NCBI RefSeq assembly: GCF_016458305.1
Contig: NZ_JAEMHL010000002.1
Span: forward strand, 310,001 to 374,000
Origin: Geomonas anaerohicana
Lineage (GTDB): Bacteria; Desulfobacterota; Desulfuromonadia; Geobacterales; Geobacteraceae
Direction: 5' to 3'
DNA length: 64,000 nt
In this document: piece by piece, positions 27,124 through 34,696 of the stretch
How positions within the stretch are numbered: the first letter of the stretch is position 1
Layout: each line of letters begins with the position of its first letter
Translations under genes and position numbers: made by a program
Notes under the pieces: model-generated
What the model saw: only the letters and a program-made list of their open reading frames with translations
The model's database searches: none
What the model was told of the DNA's origin: nothing

Positions 27124-27894
27124 ATGACAACCGGAATCGAGCAAAAGCCCAGGGTCGTCGGTTTCCTGTGCACGTGGTGAGCGTACGGCGCTGCCGACCT
27201 GGCTGGAGTTTCCAGACTGCAATATACGACAGAGACCAAGATTATCAGGGTGATGTGTACCGGCCGCGTGGACATCGGGTTCGTGCTGCGGGCCTTCCAG
27301 AAGGGGGCGGACGGGGTGTTCATCGGCGGCTGCTGGCCGGGTGAGTGCCACTACGTCACCGAGGGGAACTACGATGTGCTGAAGAACGTGCACATCGCGA
27401 AGAAGATCCTCGAGAAGATCGGGGTGAACCCGAACCGCCTGAGGCTCGAGTGGATCTCGGCCTCGGAGGGGATGCGCTACGCCGAGGTGATGAACGACTT
27501 CGGGCGGGTGCTGAAGGAACTGGGCCCTCTGGGCAAGGGTGAGGGGATCGACCCCGGCGCCCTGACCATCAGGATGGAGGCCGCCAACAGGCTGGTCCCC
27601 TACGTGAAGCTGGTCGAGCGCGAGCGGCTCAGGCAGCGCTTCAAGACCGAGGAGGAGTACGCACAGTTCTTCCAAAGCGACGAACTGAACCGGATCTTCG
27701 AGGACCTGGTGGTGGACAAGCTGGCGGTAAGCCAGATGACCCTGCTGTTAAGGGACAATCCGCTCACCAGCGCGGAGATCGCCCAGGCCCTGGGCCTGGC
27801 CCCGGCGGACGTCTCCCGGCACCTGAAGGATTCGTCGCGAAAAGGATTGGTGAGGTACGACGAGGGGGAGAAGCGCTACGCGCTGGCCCTGTAG
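27124..27894 (+). CDS. bamF: Benzoyl-CoA reductase subunit, MvhD-like selenoprotein
   Basis: Selenocysteine-containing protein of 256 residues. From ATG 27124, behind GGGAAGGAGGTAACA, the frame meets a TGA at 27178-27180 (codon 19) and then continues to 27894. The context reads FLCTW-U-AYGAADLAG; cysteine occupies this position in methanogen MvhD, and BamF of Geobacter is known as a selenoprotein, so the TGA is read as Sec. A SECIS-like hairpin follows at 27203. Further Cys residues (MCTGRVD, GGCWPGECHY) complete the [2Fe-2S] site. A C-terminal HTH-like extension (TSAEIAQALGLAPADVSRHL) follows the MvhD core. It should not be annotated as a shorter gene starting at 27250. Confidence 0.95.
27203..27215 (+). 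promoter_or_regulatory. Bacterial SECIS-like hairpin in bamF
   Basis: CTGGA-GTT-TCCAG forms a perfect five-pair stem with a G-led three-base loop, 28-30 bases after the UGA. Loop position and leading G fit the rules known for bacterial SECIS elements. Confidence 0.75.
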
Positions 27895-27923
27895 TCACAA
27901 CGAAGGTAAAGAGGACCGCTGCC

Positions 27924-28382
27924 ATGTGCATGGATATTACGAGAATCGACCAGATCATTGACGACCACAACGCCGAGCAGAGCTCGCTGATCCAGATCCT
28001 TTTGGACATCCAGGCCGAGCACCACTGGCTTCCCAAGCAGGCGCTGGACCGGGTGGCCGAGAAGCTGGATGTGCCGATGAACCGGATCCAGCACATCACC
28101 ACCTTCTACAAGGCGTTCAGCCAGGTTCCCAAGGGGCGCCACCAGATCCATGTCTGCATGGGGACGGCCTGCCACGTGCGGGGCGCCCAGAAGGTCCTGG
28201 ACGTGCTCTCGGATGCAACCGGCATCAAGGCGGGGGAGACCGATGCGGAGCTGAAGTTCAGCCTCGAGACGGTGAACTGTCTCGGGTGCTGCGCCCTCGG
28301 GCCGGTCATGGTGGTGGACGGTGAATATCACGGCAACGTGGCGCCTGCACAGGCGGCAGACGTGCTGAAAAACTACGAGTAA
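27924..28382 (+). CDS. bamG: Benzoyl-CoA reductase subunit, NuoE-like
   Basis: 152 residues of the 24-kDa NADH dehydrogenase type, with one [2Fe-2S] cluster held by four Cys: CMGTACHVRG near residue 79 and CLGCCALGP near 115. An N-terminal helical part (SLIQILLDIQAEHHWLPKQAL) is standard for NuoE. It pairs with bamH to bring in electrons from, or pass them to, NAD(H). Confidence 0.94.
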   Translation: MCMDITRIDQIIDDHNAEQSSLIQILLDIQAEHHWLPKQALDRVAEKLDVPMNRIQHITTFYKAFSQVPKGRHQIHVCMGTACHVRGAQKVLDVLSDATGIKAGETDAELKFSLETVNCLGCCALGPVMVVDGEYHGNVAPAQAADVLKNYE

Positions 28383-28391
28383 GGGGCGCTT

Positions 28392-30302
28392 ATGCCAAGG
28401 ATAAATTCGCCAGCGGAATTGGAAGAGTTCAGGAGGAGCATCCTGTCGAAACGCAGCGACGACAGGCCCTGCATCACCCTCTGCTCCGGCAGCGCCTGCC
28501 ACGCCACCGGAAGCGAGAAAGTGGCGGCCGCCATCGTCGCCGAACTGGAGAACCACGGGCTCACCGATCAGGTCGAGATCAGAAGGACCGGTTGTCACGG
28601 CTTCTGCGAACAGGGTCCCATCGTGGTCATCTACCCGGAGGGGATCTGCTACCTGAAGGTGAAACCGGAGGACATCTGCGAGATCGTCTCCCACACCTTC
28701 AAGGAGAAGAAGCTCGTCGAGAGGCTCCTCTACGTCGACCCGAACACCGGGGAGAAGTCGAGCTACGAGCATGACATCCCCTTCTACAAGAACCAGCAGC
28801 GCCTCATACTGGGGCTGAACCGCAAGATCGACCCGAAGAGCCTGGAGGATTACATGGCGGTCGGGGGATACAAGGCGCTCACCAAGGCGCTCTTCGAGAT
28901 GACCCCGGAAGAGGTGATCGGCGAGGTGAAGGCGGCGAAGCTCAGAGGGCGCGGCGGCGCGGGCTTCCCCTCAGGCATGAAATGGGAGTTCGCGAGAAAG
29001 GCGCCGGGAGACCAGAAGTACGTCGTGGTCAACTGCGACGAGGGCGACCCGGGCGCGTACATGGACCGCTCCCTCATGGAAGGTAACCCCTTCACCGTCC
29101 TCGAAGGGCTCATGATCGGGGCCTACGCCATCGGCGCCACCGAGGGTTACATCTACGTGCGTCAGGAGTACCCGCTCGCCGTCGACAACCTTTCCGTCGC
29201 GATGAAAGAGGCGGAAAGGCGCGGGCTCCTGGGCAAGAACATCATGGGCTCGGGCTTCGACTTCACCGTCAAGGTGCACCGCGGCGCCGGCGCCTTCATC
29301 TGCGGCGAGGAGACTTCGCTGCTGGCGTCGCTCGAAGGCAAGCCGGGCGAGCCGAAGTCGAGGCCGCCGTTCCCGGCCAACAAGGGGCTTTGGGGCAAGC
29401 CGACCAACATCAACAACGTGGAGACCTGGGCCAACATCCCGGTCCTCATCAACGAGGGGGCGGAGTACTTCTCGTCGGTCGGCACCGAGAGCAGCAAGGG
29501 GACCAAGATCTTCTCGCTGGTCGGCAAGGTGAACAACACCGGCCTCGTCGAGGTGCCGATGGGGATCCCGCTGCGCGACATCATCTACAAGATCGGCGGC
29601 GGCGTCCCCAAGGGGAAGAAGTTCAAGGCGGTACAGACCGGCGGCCCTTCGGGCGGCTGCATCCCCGAGGAGTTCCTCGACGTCAAGGTGGACTTCGACG
29701 AACTGATGAAGATGGGCGCCATGATGGGCTCGGGCGGCATGATCGTCATGGACGAGGACACCTGCCTCGTCGACATCGCCCGCTACTTCCTCGAGTTCTT
29801 GAGCGACGAGTCGTGCGGCAAGTGCGTTCCCTGCCGCGAGGGGATCAGGCAGATGCTCAAGGTGATGACCGACATCACCCAGGGAAGAGGGAAGGAAGGG
29901 GACATCGAGCTCCTCGAGAACATGGCGATGGCGACCCAGGGCGCGGCCCTCTGTGCCCTCGGCAAGACAGCCCCCAACCCGGTCCTCTCCACGCTCAAGT
30001 ACTTCCGCGAGGAGTACGAGGCCCACATCAAGGAGAAGCGCTGCCCGGCCCTGTCCTGCAAGGAGCTGATCGCCTTCCACATCGCCCCGGAGAAGTGCAA
30101 GGGGTGCGGCAGCTGCTTGAGGAAGTGCCCGGCCAACGCCATCGAGGGTGGCAAGAAGACGATCCACGTCATCGACCAGGAGAAGTGCACCAAGTGCGGC
30201 ACCTGCATCGAGGCCTGCCCGGCGGCCTTCCAGGCCATCGACAAGCTCTCCGGCGTGCCGGTGCCGGCCCCGGTCCCGCAGGAAAAACGGGCCCTGGCTT
30301 AG
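28392..30302 (+). CDS. bamH: Benzoyl-CoA reductase subunit, NuoF-like with extra ferredoxin domains
   Basis: 636 residues. Residues 1-120 are a thioredoxin-like [2Fe-2S] domain (CSGSACHATGS, GCHGFC). The central FMN/NADH domain carries GRGGAGFPSGMKWEFA near 185, and a [4Fe-4S] motif CGKCVPCREG lies near 475. The C-terminus has a double ferredoxin (CKGCGSCLRKCPA, CTKCGTCIEACPA). This domain order is typical of soluble NADH dehydrogenase modules in hydrogenases and BamH. It lies nine bases after bamG. Confidence 0.95.
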   Translation: MPRINSPAELEEFRRSILSKRSDDRPCITLCSGSACHATGSEKVAAAIVAELENHGLTDQVEIRRTGCHGFCEQGPIVVIYPEGICYLKVKPEDICEIVSHTFKEKKLVERLLYVDPNTGEKSSYEHDIPFYKNQQRLILGLNRKIDPKSLEDYMAVGGYKALTKALFEMTPEEVIGEVKAAKLRGRGGAGFPSGMKWEFARKAPGDQKYVVVNCDEGDPGAYMDRSLMEGNPFTVLEGLMIGAYAIGATEGYIYVRQEYPLAVDNLSVAMKEAERRGLLGKNIMGSGFDFTVKVHRGAGAFICGEETSLLASLEGKPGEPKSRPPFPANKGLWGKPTNINNVETWANIPVLINEGAEYFSSVGTESSKGTKIFSLVGKVNNTGLVEVPMGIPLRDIIYKIGGGVPKGKKFKAVQTGGPSGGCIPEEFLDVKVDFDELMKMGAMMGSGGMIVMDEDTCLVDIARYFLEFLSDESCGKCVPCREGIRQMLKVMTDITQGRGKEGDIELLENMAMATQGAALCALGKTAPNPVLSTLKYFREEYEAHIKEKRCPALSCKELIAFHIAPEKCKGCGSCLRKCPANAIEGGKKTIHVIDQEKCTKCGTCIEACPAAFQAIDKLSGVPVPAPVPQEKRALA

Positions 30303-30327
30303 CTTCGGCCCCTGAAAGGAACACATC

Positions 30328-30975
30328 ATGAGCGAATTCGTCCTGCAGATAGATGGGAAAGAGGTCACCGCCAGGGAAGGGATGACCATCGTAGAGGCCG
30401 CCAAATCCGTAGGGATCAGGATCCCGACCCTTTGCCACCACGACCAGCTGGAGCCCTACGGCGCCTGCCGGATCTGCACGGTGGAGGCCGAGGCCAACGG
30501 CAGAAACCAGCTGGTGGCGGCCTGCGTCTACCCCGCGGAAAAGGGGATGGTGGTGCAGACCAGGACCGAGAAGCTGGCCAAGATCCGCAAGGTGCTGGTG
30601 GAGCAGATGATGGCCCACGCACCGGACGCGCCGCAGCTCCTGGAACTGGCCGAGGAGTACGGCGCGGACCGGGACCGCTTCGAGAAGGATCCCTCCTTCT
30701 GCATCCTGTGCGGCCTGTGCGTCAGGTACTGCAACGAGGTGAAAAAGAAGAACGCCATCGGCTACATCGATCGCGGCCCGCGGCGCGAGATCAGCTTCAT
30801 CCCCGACGTCGCCGGCAAGGAATGCTGGGACTGCAAGGAATGCTTCCCCCTCTGCCCGACCTCCGCGCTGCAGGCGGCCTACGTGCTGACCGAGGCGCTG
30901 GCCGCGCCGCCCGAGGAGGCGGCACCGGAGGCCGGTTGCGCCTGCTCCTGCTCCTGCTCGGGAAGCTGTGGCTAA
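30328..30975 (+). CDS. bamI: Benzoyl-CoA reductase subunit, NuoG-like N-terminal domain
   Basis: 215 residues. The N-terminal [2Fe-2S] domain has PTLCHHDQLEPYGACRICTVE, followed by the helix that normally carries the N-terminal cluster ligands of NuoG and two [4Fe-4S] motifs (CILCGLCVRYC, CWDCKECFPLC). The end of the chain is unusual: GCACSCSCSGSCG, with cysteines at nearly every other position. The gene closes the bamA-I unit; no bam subunit follows it. Confidence 0.93.
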   Translation: MSEFVLQIDGKEVTAREGMTIVEAAKSVGIRIPTLCHHDQLEPYGACRICTVEAEANGRNQLVAACVYPAEKGMVVQTRTEKLAKIRKVLVEQMMAHAPDAPQLLELAEEYGADRDRFEKDPSFCILCGLCVRYCNEVKKKNAIGYIDRGPRREISFIPDVAGKECWDCKECFPLCPTSALQAAYVLTEALAAPPEEAAPEAGCACSCSCSGSCG

Positions 30976-31169
30976 AGGATTTGGGCTGAAGGGAAAGCGA
31001 GGCTTCTCTTGCTTCCGGGGGGGTGGTGGGTGCTTTTCGTTGGGGTGCGATCTCCCCACCCGGCCTTCGGGCCACCCCCGGAGGCGAGGGAAATGAAGCT
31101 GCCATGAGCAATTCCGGTAGCATCTACCCCGACCCCCTGACCCCCTCCCGCAAGGGGCCGGGGAACTTA

Positions 31170-31280
31170 CCCTCTCCCTCTGGGAGAGGGCCAGGGTGAG
31201 GGCGTTGCAATAGGCAAAATGTCACTTCGTGGCTTCTCCCTCACCCGCCCTTCGGGCACCCTCTCCCAGAGGGAGAGGGG
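31170..31280. repeat. REP-like palindromic repeat, family B copy 3
   Basis: CCCTCTCCCTCTGGGAGAGGG and CACCCTCTCCCAGAGGGAG halves with the GCAATAGGC and CTTCGTGGC spacer also seen at 6011. A further small palindrome (ACCCGGCCTTCGGGCCACCC, about 31059-31078) and CCCCTCCCGCAAGGGG (about 31142) precede it. The gap 30976-31333 holds no gene. Confidence 0.8.
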
Positions 31281-31333
31281 ATTGAGTCGAAGATTCTAGT
31301 CAAGCAAGAAACTTAATAACCAAGGAGGTCGTC

Positions 31334-32491
31334 ATGCGGTTCGGATTAACGGATGAACAGAAAATGATGCAGGAGATGGCGAGGGACTTCGCCCAGAAGG
31401 AGATCCTTCCCACCCTGAAAGAGGACGAGGCCAACCACACCTTCCGTCCCGAACTGGTGAAAAAGATGGCCTCCCTCGGGTTCTTCGGCTGCGGTTTGCC
31501 GGAGGAATACGGCGGCAACGGCTGCGGCTTCCTCGAGTCGGTGATCCTGGCGGAACAGCTCGCCACCGTGAGCGGCTCCTCCAGGCTTCCCCTCAACATG
31601 CAGAACATCGGCCCCGCCCTCACCGTGAACAGGTTCGGCACCAAGGAGCAGAAGGAGCGCTTCATCCCGGACTGGGTCAGCGCGGAATCCTTCGGCTTTT
31701 TCGCCATCACGGAGCCCAACTCCGGCTCGGACGTGGTGAGCATGGGGACCACCGCCACCGACCGCGGCGACCACTGGGAGATCAACGGCCAGAAGATGTG
31801 GATCTCCAACGCCCACGTGGGTGACTGGGGTCTCCTCTACGCCGTCACGGACCGTGCCGCCAAGCACAAGGGGCTCACCTGCTTCATCATCAACCTGAAG
31901 GGGAACGAGGGGATCATCACCGCCGCCATCGAGAGCAAGGTGGGTCTCCACTGCGCCCCGACCGGCGAGATCTCCTTCAACCAGGCAAAGATCCCCAAGG
32001 ACTCGGTGCTGGGCGAAGTGGGGCAGGGCTTCCAGATCTGCATGTGGCAGTTGAACAACACCCGCATCAGCTGCGCGGCGGGGGCTCTCGGCATCGGCGC
32101 CGGCGCCATCGAGGCGGCCATCGGCTACGCCAACGAGCGGACCCAGTTCGGCAAGAAGATCGGCTCCTACCAGATGATCCAGGCCTCCATCGCCGAGATG
32201 GTCGCCGAGCACGAGGCGGCGCGGCTGCTGGTGTACCAGGCGGCCTGGCTCAAGGACCAGGGGCTTCCCAACCAGTACCAGACCTCCATGGCCAAGCTGT
32301 TCGCCTCCGAGGCGGCGGTGCACGCGGCGACCGAGACCATGAAGATCTTCGGCAGCTACGGCTTCTCCACCGAGTACCCCGCAGAGCGCTGGCTGCGCGA
32401 CTCCATGTCGCTGCGGACCGTCGAGGGGACCAGCAACATCCAGAAGACCATCATCGCCGGCTTCGCCCTGGGCGACGTGATCAACCGCTAG
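31334..32491 (+). CDS. Acyl-CoA dehydrogenase, glutaryl-CoA dehydrogenase candidate
   Basis: FAD enzyme of 385 residues. Family blocks: FFAITEPNSGSD near residue 122, KMWISNA near 155, RTQFGKKIGSYQ near 268, and the catalytic-base region SLRTVEGTSNIQ near 364. The catalytic Glu is present but is preceded by Val where human glutaryl-CoA and medium-chain dehydrogenases have Tyr. From memory, the non-decarboxylating glutaryl-CoA dehydrogenase of Desulfococcus also has Val-Glu-Gly here. The next gene is a glutaconyl-CoA decarboxylase-type subunit, which would be needed only if the dehydrogenase releases glutaconyl-CoA. G. metallireducens is reported to use a decarboxylating enzyme, so this point needs testing. 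Confidence 0.85.
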   Translation: MRFGLTDEQKMMQEMARDFAQKEILPTLKEDEANHTFRPELVKKMASLGFFGCGLPEEYGGNGCGFLESVILAEQLATVSGSSRLPLNMQNIGPALTVNRFGTKEQKERFIPDWVSAESFGFFAITEPNSGSDVVSMGTTATDRGDHWEINGQKMWISNAHVGDWGLLYAVTDRAAKHKGLTCFIINLKGNEGIITAAIESKVGLHCAPTGEISFNQAKIPKDSVLGEVGQGFQICMWQLNNTRISCAAGALGIGAGAIEAAIGYANERTQFGKKIGSYQMIQASIAEMVAEHEAARLLVYQAAWLKDQGLPNQYQTSMAKLFASEAAVHAATETMKIFGSYGFSTEYPAERWLRDSMSLRTVEGTSNIQKTIIAGFALGDVINR

Positions 32492-32536
32492 GTGGTCACC
32501 CGCTAGGTGGTCACCCGCTAGGTGGTCCCTCGCTAA
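32487..32536 (+). repeat. Tandem 15-base repeat at the acyl-CoA dehydrogenase stop
   Basis: The unit GGTGGTCACCCGCTA is present just over three times, beginning with the CGCTA that contains the stop codon. The last copy is slightly changed (CCTCGCTA). It looks like local slippage duplication of the gene end. Confidence 0.8.
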
Positions 32537-32539
32537 AAA

Positions 32540-32646
32540 TCCCCTCCCCCGGAGGGGGAGGGTTAGGGAGGGGGAAGGAGAAGGAAAGAGAAGAGGGGGA
32601 AGCCTGAAGATACCCCCCTCCCAGCCTCCCCCCTCCGGGGGGAGGA
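32540..32646. repeat. REP-like palindromic repeat, family A copy 3
   Basis: CTCCCCCGGAGGGGGAGGG and CCCCCCTCCGGGGGGAGG halves, separated here by a purine-rich spacer (GAAGGAGAAGG type). Confidence 0.85.
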
Positions 32647-32693
32647 GCGCTGACAGAAGGTTTGCTCATCAAATTCAATGAAAGGAACCCACC

Positions 32694-34451
32694 ATGGCAC
32701 GAAAGCAGACACCGCTGCGCCCGTATTTCGAGAAGATGGCGGACATCGGCAAGGCGCTCAGCGATGCGGAGGTTAAACGTTCGCAGGAAAACGTGGAGCT
32801 GGTCAAGGAGCAGGTGCAGGTAATCGCCCGGGAGACCGAGCGCGTGAAAAACGCCGGCATCCCGGCCAAGAAGGTCCACGAGCGCGGCGGGATGACCATC
32901 TACGACCGCCTCGACTACCTCGTCGACGCCGGGACCTGGGCGCCCCTGCACACTCTCTACAACCCCAAGGACAACGAGGAGGGGTGCACCGGGGTCGTGA
33001 ACGGCATCGGGCGCATCGAAGGCAAGTGGGCGGTCATCATCGGCTTCGACAACAAGGTGATGGCGGGTGCCTGGATCGCCGGGCAGTCCGAGAACATCCT
33101 CATGGTCACCGACATGGCCAAGCGCCTCAACGTCCCGCTGGTCTGGCTCACCAACTGTTCCGGCGTGAAGCTCATGGAGCAGGAGACGGTCTACGCCGGA
33201 CGCCGCTCCAGCGGCGCTCCCTTCTACCGCCACGCCGATCTCAACCACCTCGGCATCCCTATCCTCAACGGCATCTACGGCACCAACCCGGCCGGCGGCG
33301 GCTACCAGGGGATCAGCCCGACCATCCTGCTTGCCCATGACGGCGCCAACATCGCGGTAGGCGGCGCCGGCATCGTCGGCGGCATGAACCCCAAGGGACA
33401 CATCGACGTGGAGGCCGCGCAGGCGCTCATCGACGCCACCCGCAATTTCAAGGCGAAGGATCCCGGCCGCGTCGAGACCCATTTCGACCAGACCGCCTAC
33501 TTCCGCGAAGTGCACGACACCGAGACCGGGGTGCTGGACGGCATCAAGGATTACATGCGCATGATGCCGGCCTACGACCCGGCCATGTTCCGCGTCGCGG
33601 CGCCTGCCGCGCCCCGCTTCCCGGTAGAGGATCTCAACATGATCCTGCCGGCCAACCAGAAGCGCCCCTACGACGCCATCCAGATCCTGGCGCGCCTGAC
33701 CGACAACAGCGAGTTCATGGAATACCGCCCCGACTACGGGCGCGAGGTCTACACCGGCATCGCCAAGGTGGACGGCTTCCCCGTCGCCTTCATCGGCAAC
33801 CGCCAGGGGGTATTCCCGGGGTATCCCGAGTATGCCAAGGGGGCCTACCCGGCCGTGGGCGGCAAGCATTACCGCGAGGGGCTCATCAAGCAGGCCGAGT
33901 TCGTGACGCTGTGCGGTCGCGACAACCTCCCCATCGTCTGGCTCCAGGACACCACCGGCATCGACGTGGGTGACCTGGCCGAGGAAGCCGAGCTCCTGGC
34001 GCTGGGGCAGTCGCTGGTCTACTCCATCGAGCAGACCGATCTCTCCATGATGTGCGTCGTGCTCAGGAAGGGGACCGCGGCGGCCCACTACATCATGTGC
34101 GGCCCGCAGGCGAACAACAACAACGCCTTCACCCTGGGCACCCCGCTCACCGAGATCTACGTCATGCACGGTGAGACCGCGGCCGCCGCGTCCTACGCGC
34201 GCCGCCTGGTGAAGGAGCAGGATTCCGGCAACGATCTGGCCCCGGTCATCGGCAAGATGAACCAGATGATCCAGGACTACCAGGAGAAGTCGCGCCCGGC
34301 CTACTGCGCCATCAGCGGCTTTGTCGACGAGATCGTCGAGCTCCCCGACCTGCGCAGGTACATCCAGGCCTTCACCGGCGCCAACTATCAGAATCCGAAG
34401 TCGATCACCCCGGTGCACCAGATGCTCCTGCCGAGGATCATCAGGGGGTAA
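32694..34451 (+). CDS. gcdA: Acyl-CoA carboxyltransferase, glutaconyl-CoA decarboxylase alpha-subunit type
   Basis: 585 residues, essentially the length of GcdA of Acidaminococcus (587). In that enzyme the subunit moves the carboxyl group of glutaconyl-CoA onto biotin, producing crotonyl-CoA. The two crotonase-like halves of a carboxyltransferase are visible: GGAGIVGGMNPKGH near 222 in the first, and GFPVAFIGNRQGVFPGYPEYAKGAYPAVGG near 361-390 and QDTTGIDVG near 418 in the second. No membrane beta subunit (GcdB/OadB, the sodium pump) or small gamma/delta subunit is present in the window. Instead the next gene is a biotin-bearing OadA/PycB-type carboxyltransferase. Assignment as GcdA rather than a propionyl-CoA carboxylase beta subunit rests on length and the N-terminal 60 residues. 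Confidence 0.85.
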   Translation: MARKQTPLRPYFEKMADIGKALSDAEVKRSQENVELVKEQVQVIARETERVKNAGIPAKKVHERGGMTIYDRLDYLVDAGTWAPLHTLYNPKDNEEGCTGVVNGIGRIEGKWAVIIGFDNKVMAGAWIAGQSENILMVTDMAKRLNVPLVWLTNCSGVKLMEQETVYAGRRSSGAPFYRHADLNHLGIPILNGIYGTNPAGGGYQGISPTILLAHDGANIAVGGAGIVGGMNPKGHIDVEAAQALIDATRNFKAKDPGRVETHFDQTAYFREVHDTETGVLDGIKDYMRMMPAYDPAMFRVAAPAAPRFPVEDLNMILPANQKRPYDAIQILARLTDNSEFMEYRPDYGREVYTGIAKVDGFPVAFIGNRQGVFPGYPEYAKGAYPAVGGKHYREGLIKQAEFVTLCGRDNLPIVWLQDTTGIDVGDLAEEAELLALGQSLVYSIEQTDLSMMCVVLRKGTAAAHYIMCGPQANNNNAFTLGTPLTEIYVMHGETAAAASYARRLVKEQDSGNDLAPVIGKMNQMIQDYQEKSRPAYCAISGFVDEIVELPDLRRYIQAFTGANYQNPKSITPVHQMLLPRIIRG

Positions 34452-34460
34452 CGATCCTGG

Positions 34461-34544
34461 TTCCCTCCCCCGGAGGGGGAGGGTTAGGGAGGGGGGACGC
34501 CTGAAAGTTTCCCCCCTCCCGACCTCCCCCCTCCGGGGGGAGGA
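34461..34544. repeat. REP-like palindromic repeat, family A copy 4
   Basis: CCTCCCCCGGAGGGGGAGGG and CCCCCCTCCGGGGGGAGG halves around a CGCCTGAAAG spacer. Confidence 0.85.
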
Positions 34545-34558
34545 GCAATGACATCCCC

Positions 34559-34645
34559 CCTGGTTCCCAAGCTCCAGCTTTGCATTCGATGGAAATCGGA
34601 GCTTCGGAGAGGCTTTGCGTTCCCAAGGTGGACCTTGGGAACGAG
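34559..34645. repeat. REP-like repeat, family D copy 1
   Basis: TGGTTCCCAAGCTCCAGC and TTCCCAAGGTGGACCTTGGGA blocks around a GATGGAA / GGAGAGGCTTTGCG core. A second, longer copy lies at 36909. Confidence 0.75.
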
Positions 34646-34696
34646 ATCAAACATACACTTCAGCAGCTTAACTTCACGATAATTACGGAGACGAAG

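Noticed and set aside
27178-27180. bamF as a pseudogene broken by an early stop
   Set aside because: The UGA stands exactly at the position of a cluster Cys, is followed by a SECIS-like hairpin, and the rest of the frame is intact.
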